Origin: JAHIJO01 sp964486075 | GTDB lineage: Bacteria; Verrucomicrobiota; Kiritimatiellia; JAAZAB01 | DNA: 54,169 nucleotides | Direction of reading: 5' to 3' | NCBI GenBank assembly: GCA_964486075.1 | Contig: CAZALU010000010.1 | Coordinates: 1-54,169, forward strand | Shown: in pieces, positions 25,897 to 32,382 of the stretch | How the letters are laid out: the number at the start of each line of letters is the position of its first letter | Numbering within the stretch: the stretch's first letter is position 1 | Program-made: the position numbers and the translations under genes | Notes under the pieces: model-generated | What the model was told of the DNA's origin: nothing | What the model saw: only the letters and a program-made list of their open reading frames with translations | The model's database searches: none

Positions 25897-28049
25897 TGTT
25901 TTCGCTGAGGCACTATCCGGGGCACTTGTTGTTTACGCTCGAGGTCCTGGCGGTTTTGGCAGTTGTGTTTGTCGGCTATTGGACGCTGCGCAAGCGCCTG
26001 CCAGCCGCCATTTCCTGGCCGTTGAAACTACTACGCCTGTTCGCCATGCTGCTGTTGGCCGGAATTCTACTGGGCCCGGTGCTGTTGGATTCAGGGGGAA
26101 TCCCGTTGGCGCGCAAGGTGTCTGTTTATGTCGACCGCTCGCGAAGCATGCTGGTCGCCGACGGGCCGGATGGGCAAACACGCTTTGACACGGCGAAAGA
26201 GATTGTAACTCGCCAGGCAGGTTCGGGGCTGAAGGGCGGCGAATCGCGAATTTTTATGTTTGCCGAGCAGGTCGAAAAAGTTGACGGGCTGGACAAAATT
26301 GCCCCGGCCGGCCGGGGAACCGATATAGCCGGAGTCCTGCGCAGGATCAACGAAGATCCCGGGAAACCGGACCTGGCGCTGCTGATCACGGACGGGGCGG
26401 CCACGCGCGGAGAGGATCCGATTGAATTTTTGCGCGGTTCCGGCAGCCGGGTCCCGATTAACGTCATTGGCATTGGCAAGAGCGAGGGGCCACCGGATAT
26501 CTTTTTTCTCGACGTCTCGGCCCCATCCGCCGCTGCCGCCGGGGACCAGGTCCCGGTCTCTGCGGTTATTGGACAGAGGGGGTTCGGCGGCCATGAGGCA
26601 ACCGTTGTTGTGGAGCGCAACGGGGAACCGTTGATGGCGCGCAAGGTGCAGATCAAGGACGAGTCCCGCCAGACGATAGCGCTGGAAATCACGGCGGATA
26701 CTCCCGGGTGGATGAATTACAGCTTGAGCATCGCCGTTCCCAGCGGGCCGGCTGAATTCTCGCACGATAACAACGCGGCTGGCTTCAGTGTGCGGGTGGC
26801 GGATCGTGAGCCGCTGCGGGTCCTTTACATCGAATCCTCGCTGCGTTGGACCACGCGTTTTCTACGGGCATCCCTGGATTCCGACACCGACGTGGTCGCG
26901 GACTTGAGGTTCGATATCGTCCCGAATGCCATGAAAAAAGAGATAATTCCAGTCTTTCCGGCCACACGCGAAGAACTGTTCCGTTACGATGTCGTGATCT
27001 TGGGCGATCTGCCGCAGGGTTATTTGCGGACCGAGGACCTGGACGCGCTTTACGATTTTGTGGCGGTGCGCGGCGGTGGACTGGGCATCGAGGGCGGGCT
27101 GAGGCCGCTGGATCACTACGCGGGGACGGCCATCGAGAAATTATTGCCGGTTTTCCTGGGCGTGGATGCCGTGAGTACGGCGGCGGCTCCGTACGCGGTG
27201 GACGGAGTCATCACGGACGCGGGCCGGCATCATCCCGCTATGGCGGCATTGCTCGGTTTCACCAATCTGCCACTCATGAAAATCACGCGTAATTATCGCG
27301 CTAAGCCTTCCGGCGGCGTTCTGTTGTCGGCGCGCGGCACAGATGCACCGCTGATCCTGGCCCAGCGCTTCGGCCGGGGCTATGTGCTGTTCTCCGCCAG
27401 CGGTTTCCTGTGGAAATGGGGATTCCCGGGCATTCCGGCGGCGTCGGGGAAAATGCCGGTTTACAAGGATTTTTGGGGAAGGGCCGCGCGCTGGCTGGGG
27501 CGCAATCGCTACAGCGTGACCCACTATGAACTCACAACCGATAAATCCGTGTACAAGCCCGGCGAAGCCGTCAAAGCCCGCTGCGAGGTCCAGGACGCAG
27601 CCTGTCGTCCGGACTCGCGCGCCACCGTGGTCCTGAAGACCAGTGCCGGCGCTGCCTACCGCATGACACCGACGCCCGATCAGCCGGGAGCTTATGTCTT
27701 GGATTTCCCGATGGCGGACGGCGGGCCGCTGTATCTTACGGCGTATATCGAGAGCGGCGGCCGGCTTGCGGGCGAGGCGCGCTGCGCGATCCAGTGCTAT
27801 GCCGGCGATGAGGAAGCGCTGAACCCGGCGCTGCACGAATCGGTCTTGAAACAAATCGCCTTGCTTTCGGGTGGGCGCTACTACTCAGCCGGGGAAGCCG
27901 ATCAGTTGCGTCAAACACTCGCAGCCGGCGCGGTGCGCTTGACGCCGAAGGAAGAGCACAAGCTGTGGGATAAGTGGCCGGTGCTGGCCGCGCTGCTCGG
28001 GTTCCTGGTGCTGGAGTTGTTCCTGCGCCGCCGTTCCGGACTGGCGTGA
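25893..28049 (+). CDS. Membrane VWA protein with GATase-like middle domain
   Basis: 718 residues, ATGA overlap with the preceding gene. Two N-terminal helices (about 12-31 and 44-64) are followed by a VWA domain with canonical MIDAS DRSRS at 81-85. Then come an Ig-like stretch and a class-I glutamine-amidotransferase-like fold (LRVLYIESSLRWTTRFLR, YDVVILGDLPQGYL, FVAVRGGGLGIEGG) that lacks an obvious catalytic Cys. A beta-domain (YELTTDKSVYKPGEAV) and a C-terminal helix (about 693-711) complete it. It closes the operon; the stop is followed by an R1 palindrome. Probable role: second VWA partner of the MoxR complex in the periplasm. Confidence 0.87.
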   Translation: MMFSLRHYPGHLLFTLEVLAVLAVVFVGYWTLRKRLPAAISWPLKLLRLFAMLLLAGILLGPVLLDSGGIPLARKVSVYVDRSRSMLVADGPDGQTRFDTAKEIVTRQAGSGLKGGESRIFMFAEQVEKVDGLDKIAPAGRGTDIAGVLRRINEDPGKPDLALLITDGAATRGEDPIEFLRGSGSRVPINVIGIGKSEGPPDIFFLDVSAPSAAAAGDQVPVSAVIGQRGFGGHEATVVVERNGEPLMARKVQIKDESRQTIALEITADTPGWMNYSLSIAVPSGPAEFSHDNNAAGFSVRVADREPLRVLYIESSLRWTTRFLRASLDSDTDVVADLRFDIVPNAMKKEIIPVFPATREELFRYDVVILGDLPQGYLRTEDLDALYDFVAVRGGGLGIEGGLRPLDHYAGTAIEKLLPVFLGVDAVSTAAAPYAVDGVITDAGRHHPAMAALLGFTNLPLMKITRNYRAKPSGGVLLSARGTDAPLILAQRFGRGYVLFSASGFLWKWGFPGIPAASGKMPVYKDFWGRAARWLGRNRYSVTHYELTTDKSVYKPGEAVKARCEVQDAACRPDSRATVVLKTSAGAAYRMTPTPDQPGAYVLDFPMADGGPLYLTAYIESGGRLAGEARCAIQCYAGDEEALNPALHESVLKQIALLSGGRYYSAGEADQLRQTLAAGAVRLTPKEEHKLWDKWPVLAALLGFLVLELFLRRRSGLA

Positions 28050-28072
28050 AGAAACAGCGACCGTGTTAAAAT

Positions 28073-28104
28073 AGTTCCCCTCCTTGGAGGGGGCAGGGGT
28101 GGGT
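28073..28104 (+). repeat. GGGGAGG palindrome (family R1 short form)
   Basis: CCCCTCCTTGGAGGGGG and CAGGGGTGGG, 24 bases after the MoxR operon and 17 bases before the next ATG. It may separate the two transcription units. Confidence 0.8.
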
Positions 28105-28120
28105 AGATTCAGGAGCGTAA

Positions 28121-29611
28121 ATGAAACATCATACAAGAATTGGAACGCTTTGCCTTTTTATATGGGCAGCGCTCATCCTGTTCCCGACCGCGGGTGTTGC
28201 CGCTGAAACCCATGTGGATGGCTTCGGTCGGCTGATCTCGGCCAAGGGCAGGGGTAATTATTTTCTTACTCATCGCGGACCCGGCACCGATATGGTCTAT
28301 GTTCGCACGACGGACGATCGCTTGCCGGTGATCTGGGAAACACAGCCGGTCCAGGCGCAGATCGGAGACCGTGTGGTGTTTGCCTGGGACACCGTTATGA
28401 GCGGACTGCACCACCGCTCCGGCGCGTTTCTGGACAGGGAAGGCAAGATTCTAGTGGAGCTATCGATGAACGATAAAGTTGTCATGACTTTTCCAATCGC
28501 CGTCAAGGGGGATACCCGCACTCTCGTGGGCAAGTCCGACGATCCAAAACGGATCGAGATGTTTTTCGATTATCTCGGGCCCGACGCCGTCGGTAACCTG
28601 AATGGGATCACCTACTTTTCAGTGCCTGCGGCCATGGTGTCTCCCGGCAAGCCGATGATATTTAAAATCCAGCCTAAGCCGGCCGACCGGCGCGCTTTCT
28701 ATGCGGTCGGTTGCACGACTGGCACGTGGGCGTTTACGGCGACAGTATCCGCTAATCCGACGGAAACAAGCATGACCGCCGAGCTGACAGAGCTTGCTAA
28801 AAAGGCGCCGGCTTTCGCTTCGACTAACATGGCGGCAGCTCCGCTCCGCATAGTCACCGACCCGTTGATCCCGGATCCGGAGCAACGGATGCACGTGGCG
28901 ATCATTGCGGGGCTGACCGGCGGCGCCGAAGATGCGGCTCTGGTAGACGGCGTTGTCAAGCAGGCTGACAATCTGTTCCGTAAGTCATTAAAATATCCCG
29001 CCGATCATGTTCGCGTTCTGGCGGATAAGGCCAGTCAGATCCCCGGTAAGTCAGGAGACAGCTCACGCGATACAATCGCCGGCCTTTTCCGGGATCTGCA
29101 AACCACGCTGAAACCGGAAGATGCCCTGTTGTTGATGATCTTTGGGAACGCGAACAAGGTTGACGATCGCGTTATGTTCAACATCCGCGGGCCGGACATG
29201 CATCCGGACGATTTTGGTGCCCTGTTGGACGCCTTGCCCTGCCGTCTCGTGGTGGTGTGCGTCTTCACCCCGGTGAGCGGCGCGTTCATCAAGCCACTCA
29301 GCCTGCGCGGCCGTATCGTTATCGCGGCCTGCGGCGAAGACCAGATTTATCGGACAGCTTTCGCCGGGCCGTTCCTGAAAGCATTTACTTCGGTAGAGGC
29401 GGATACGGATGGCAACGGGCGGGTTTCGCTGCTCGAGGCGTTCGACAGCGCTAACCAGGCCGTCGGAGCGCTGTTTGCAAAGACCGGTTACCTACGTACC
29501 GAGCAGGCCATACTGGACGATAATGGCGATGGTGTAGGTTCCAGTGCGCCCGGCCCGTCCGATGCCGTTGGCTCCTTCGCCGCCCGTCTCTTCCTCAAAT
29601 CCAGCCGCTGA
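28121..29611 (+). CDS. Secreted protein with shared N-terminal domain and caspase/C13-like C-terminal domain
   Basis: 496 residues. A signal peptide covers residues 1-27 (cleavage after GVAA). Residues 30-210 form a domain clearly related to the start of the protein at 32383 (motifs DGF..ISAKGRGNY, VVFAWDTVMSG, MTFPIAVKGDTR, YFSVPAAMVSPGKP). Residues 255-480 resemble a caspase-like/peptidase C13-like fold: MHVAIIAGL, DHVRVLADKA, SSRDTIAGLFRDLQTTL, ALLLMIFGNAN, FNIRGPDMHPDDFGALLDALPC, GRIVIAACG. The position where peptidases have His-Gly reads FGNAN, and the Cys position is replaced in VFTPVSGAF, so catalysis is doubtful. A DTDGNGRVSLLEAF segment looks like a calcium-binding loop. ATG follows an AGGAG site. 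Confidence 0.75.
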   Translation: MKHHTRIGTLCLFIWAALILFPTAGVAAETHVDGFGRLISAKGRGNYFLTHRGPGTDMVYVRTTDDRLPVIWETQPVQAQIGDRVVFAWDTVMSGLHHRSGAFLDREGKILVELSMNDKVVMTFPIAVKGDTRTLVGKSDDPKRIEMFFDYLGPDAVGNLNGITYFSVPAAMVSPGKPMIFKIQPKPADRRAFYAVGCTTGTWAFTATVSANPTETSMTAELTELAKKAPAFASTNMAAAPLRIVTDPLIPDPEQRMHVAIIAGLTGGAEDAALVDGVVKQADNLFRKSLKYPADHVRVLADKASQIPGKSGDSSRDTIAGLFRDLQTTLKPEDALLLMIFGNANKVDDRVMFNIRGPDMHPDDFGALLDALPCRLVVVCVFTPVSGAFIKPLSLRGRIVIAACGEDQIYRTAFAGPFLKAFTSVEADTDGNGRVSLLEAFDSANQAVGALFAKTGYLRTEQAILDDNGDGVGSSAPGPSDAVGSFAARLFLKSSR

Positions 29612-29694
29612 CGATGTGTCGTGGTTATCCAAGGCTGAACAGCGGATATGATAGTCGGGATAAACCCGACGCTACCTGAATCACTATAGAATAG

Positions 29695-29755
29695 CAGCGA
29701 CGCCCTCGCCGCTTTTCGCTAGCCTGGTAACGCGGCGATGGCGCCGCTTCTATCG
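29695..29755. repeat. Two-hairpin repeat (family R2), partial variant
   Basis: GACGCCCTCGCCGCTTTTCG, then GGCGATGGCGCCGCTTCTA. These are the R2 first-hairpin sequences in opposite orientations, giving a larger inverted repeat. The surrounding 29612-29781 also holds a GTCGGGATAAACCCGAC hairpin and no gene. Confidence 0.7.
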
Positions 29756-29781
29756 AATGTGCAACCTGTGTTCCGTCCAGA

Positions 29782-30018
29782 TCAGGAAGTGACTGCGTTT
29801 ATCTTTTCTGATTCCTGTTGCCGTTGCATTTGTTCCAGATCGTCGTTGAAGGTGTCAAGGGTGGTCCAGCCGAGAAGGAAGTCGAGCAGCTCCCCGGGGT
29901 TGACACCGAGGCGCACACCTCTCAAAACACCCAGGCATACTTCACACTGTGTGTAGTAGTACCAAGGGAACGAAGAACCGGCTGTGCCCACTCCGGCGCA
30001 GAAGATCGGCACCCCCAT
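29782..30018 (-). pseudogene. Probable 5'-truncated small exported protein
   Basis: 78 codons, product not firmly recognised. The sequence is protein-like, not shadow-like: MGVPIFCAGVG, SSFPWYYYTQCEV, GVRLGVNPGELLDFLLGW, TTLDTFNDD. The GVRLGVNPGELLDFLLG part reads like the end of small envelope proteins that normally carry an N-terminal signal peptide. Here the frame opens just upstream with KILSHFEAMGV and then meets a stop (near 30048), so the signal sequence is missing. A neighbouring frame upstream (KILIAKRFCRTL) may be its frameshifted continuation. It lies downstream of, and in the same direction as, the TIGR03790 gene. Confidence 0.45.
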
Positions 30019-30164
30019 GGCCTCAAAGTGCGACAGAATCTTTTAGCTATCAATATCTTTCTTTCGTGTATTTTACGCCGGTTTATCCTCCATAGCTCAT
30101 TGAGTGACGGAGGCAGTCTGAAGCTCAATCGGATTGCCTTTTTGTTGTCTATCTGCGCCATCCG

Positions 30165-32030
30165 TCACTCCTTCGCCGCCATGGCCGTTGTGCTTGGGCT
30201 TTCCAGGCCGGCCGGCGAACGCGCCTTGACCGTGACGATCGGATCTTTTCCGGCCGGCGCGGCTGATGGATCCAGCAGCAGGTCCAGTTCGCAGCCGAAG
30301 AACCAGTCCCGGTCTGCCCAGGATTTGCCCCACTGCTCGAATGGTTTTATTTCCTTGCCATTCACGTTAACAGTGAACTGGCAAGGCTTGTCGCTGAACG
30401 CTGTTACCCGCCAGCGCCCGCTTTCGTTGTGCGCTTCCGCGGATATTATTTCCGGTGGAGTCTTATCTACCGACTTCTGCCCGTCGAAGGGGCGGTAAAG
30501 TGGATCGCCGATGAAGGTTGCTTTCCACCAGATGTCGCGAGTCGCCGCGTAGCAGGCATCCGCGAAGGGCATACCCAATGACAGGGCACGAAAAAGGAAC
30601 CCCACATCGGTTATGCCATCCTCGAACGGCTCATGCACGACACCGGCCGAAGCGGTCAGATTGCGCGTCAGCGCGTGCGGAATGAATCCCGGGCGTCCCT
30701 CCTCGCCCGGGTCTTCCGAATGCGCGAAGGCGTCGAAATTGGTGGTATGAATGTCGGCGCAGTTGCCGGAATCTATGTGGATGCCGACCGAACCGACGGC
30801 CCAGCGGTACACATCCTGGTAACGGCCCCAGGTCGTGTACGTGCCCGCATACCAGACTGCGTTGCGCAGCGGCCAGTTGCTGGGCGAAAATGCGGGATCG
30901 TTGGGCAGGTAAGGCGTTGCGTTCGTGCCGCGCACGCCGATCTCCTGGCCGCCCTGGATTCCCGTGTCCACGATCGCCGGCCAGGGCCGGCCAACGAAGG
31001 GACTGCCCGCGCTGCGTCCCGCGAACCAGTCGGCGGCATCGCGGATCTGCTCGTTACTTTTCGTAAGCTCACCCAGATCGAATACGGCCTGCGTCCAATA
31101 GGGCACCGGCTCGTCCGCGCCGGGATTCCAGAGATGCGCTTCGGCATAGAGCGCCTTGTCGACCAGGGAGCGCGCGATCAGTGGGGTGGGGGCATCGAGC
31201 CGGCAGACAAGGTAATAAGCAAAGCGATTCGGGTCCAGCCGCCGCGCTGCGCCGAAGCGCAGCGCCGGGCCTGTCTGGTTCGATGTGCCGTAGCCGATCT
31301 TCAACGGACCCGGCGTCGGGGACTTGCCTGGCTTGACGCACAGGCCGTAGTAGGGATGGATTGGTGGCGGGGCGAAATCGAATTCGTCAAAAACTCCTCC
31401 GAACCGATCGCGAGCCCGATCCGGCGCCGCGCTTGCGGCAAGTTTACTTAGCACTTGCGGATAACACAGGAAGCTGTCGGCTGCTCTCAGCGCTGAGTAG
31501 CGCCGCTGTTTCTCCTGTTGCACGGAGCCGTCGGGATTGAAGACCGCTTCTTTCCAGCGCGGGTATCCGTAGGCTTCCTCCGGAAACGGCATGCGGACCC
31601 GGATGGGCACTCCGTAACAGCAGAGGATATAAAGGATGTCGTCGCGGTCGTTGTCCTGGCGCAGAGCTTTCAGCTTGCCGGCGAGCGGAACTATGACTCC
31701 GGAGTGGAAGGCCGCGTAGTCGGGATCGTCCGGCTCAATCTCGACCAGGAGCAGATTCCGGACGGGAACCGCCCGGCGCTCCATATAGTACCGGGCGACC
31801 TTTTCGCTTTCTCCTGCCTCGCGACCGTTTCTTCCTTTCCAGGCGCGATTGGCGATAACCAGCACGTTGGAGCCGGTCGGCAACGGCGCGGCCTCCTCCG
31901 CCGCCAAAACCGGTGCTGCAAGGAGCAGCATGGCTGCCGCCGCACCAGCCAGGATAGAGATCTTCAGATTATTTAACCGCAAAGAACGCAAAGAGCACAA
32001 AAAATCAATAATATTTTCATGGGGCTTCAT
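30165..32030 (-). CDS. Secreted TIGR03790-family protein
   Basis: 621 residues from ATG 32030. The core matches TIGR03790, a family of unknown function: NVLVIANRAWKG, KVARYYMERRAVPVRNLLLVE, DDILYILCCYGVPIRVRMP, YYGLCVKPGKS, and the late GTYTTWGRYQDVYRWAVGSVGIHIDSGNCADI...TASAGVVHEPFEDGI...GDPLYRPF. The last 95 residues are a beta-sandwich-like tail beginning DKTPPEIISA. A hydrophobic export signal is present (AGAAAAMLLLAAPVLAA). The N-terminal 25 residues before it (FLCSLRSLRLNN) are the translation of a CGCAAAGAACGCAAAGAGC repeat, so the native start may have been displaced; ATG 31931 is a shorter alternative. It neighbours two other large secreted proteins. Confidence 0.85.
   Translation of the reverse strand: MKPHENIIDFLCSLRSLRLNNLKISILAGAAAAMLLLAAPVLAAEEAAPLPTGSNVLVIANRAWKGRNGREAGESEKVARYYMERRAVPVRNLLLVEIEPDDPDYAAFHSGVIVPLAGKLKALRQDNDRDDILYILCCYGVPIRVRMPFPEEAYGYPRWKEAVFNPDGSVQQEKQRRYSALRAADSFLCYPQVLSKLAASAAPDRARDRFGGVFDEFDFAPPPIHPYYGLCVKPGKSPTPGPLKIGYGTSNQTGPALRFGAARRLDPNRFAYYLVCRLDAPTPLIARSLVDKALYAEAHLWNPGADEPVPYWTQAVFDLGELTKSNEQIRDAADWFAGRSAGSPFVGRPWPAIVDTGIQGGQEIGVRGTNATPYLPNDPAFSPSNWPLRNAVWYAGTYTTWGRYQDVYRWAVGSVGIHIDSGNCADIHTTNFDAFAHSEDPGEEGRPGFIPHALTRNLTASAGVVHEPFEDGITDVGFLFRALSLGMPFADACYAATRDIWWKATFIGDPLYRPFDGQKSVDKTPPEIISAEAHNESGRWRVTAFSDKPCQFTVNVNGKEIKPFEQWGKSWADRDWFFGCELDLLLDPSAAPAGKDPIVTVKARSPAGLESPSTTAMAAKE
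31975..32005 (-). repeat. CGCAAAGA-type repeat inside a coding N-terminus
   Basis: AACCGCAAAGAACGCAAAGAGC on the plus strand, the same sort of tract as the CACAAAGA fragment at 1362-1390. It lies within the first 25 codons of the TIGR03790 gene on the opposite strand and is read there as FLCSLRSLRLNN. Confidence 0.7.
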
Positions 32031-32081
32031 AATCTGTTTTCCAACGCGGGCCATACCCGCAACCCAATTAAAGGAAAAATA

Positions 32082-32295
32082 ACCACGGAGGCACGGAGAA
32101 AACAAGAGGGGTATTTGTCAAATTTGAGCTTGTCGTTCCGCCAATCCCAAATTTGACAAATACACTTTAGCTTGGAGACGGAGGGAGATTTGCAGGCTCC
32201 CTTCCTGCTCAAAAACAAACCATTGCTTAAAATCGGGTTTTGCGTCCTTCAAAACCCGATTTCAAGCAATTTGTTCTTCTCCGTGCCTCCGTGGT
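32082..32295. mobile_element. Compound hairpin element with terminal inverted repeats (family R4), copy 1
   Basis: 214 bases. Perfect 19-base terminal inverted repeats: ACCACGGAGGCACGGAGAA at 32082-32100 and its complement at 32277-32295. Inside are two long hairpins. Hairpin 1 has perfect 16-base arms at 32111-32126 and 32148-32163 (GTATTTGTCAAATTTG). Hairpin 2 has 21-base arms with one mismatch at 32222-32242 and 32250-32270 (starting ATTGCTTAAAATCGGG). No coding capacity. A related copy lies at 47269-47614. It sits between two leftward secreted-protein genes. It looks like a non-autonomous, MITE-like element or a structured noncoding unit. Confidence 0.85.
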
Positions 32296-32382
32296 AAATC
32301 CTTTTCTTGTTTTTCGTAGCGGTTCTGCGTGGATCAGGCACTATGCGATCTCTGCGTTCTATGTGGTTAATATTGCTTTTAC

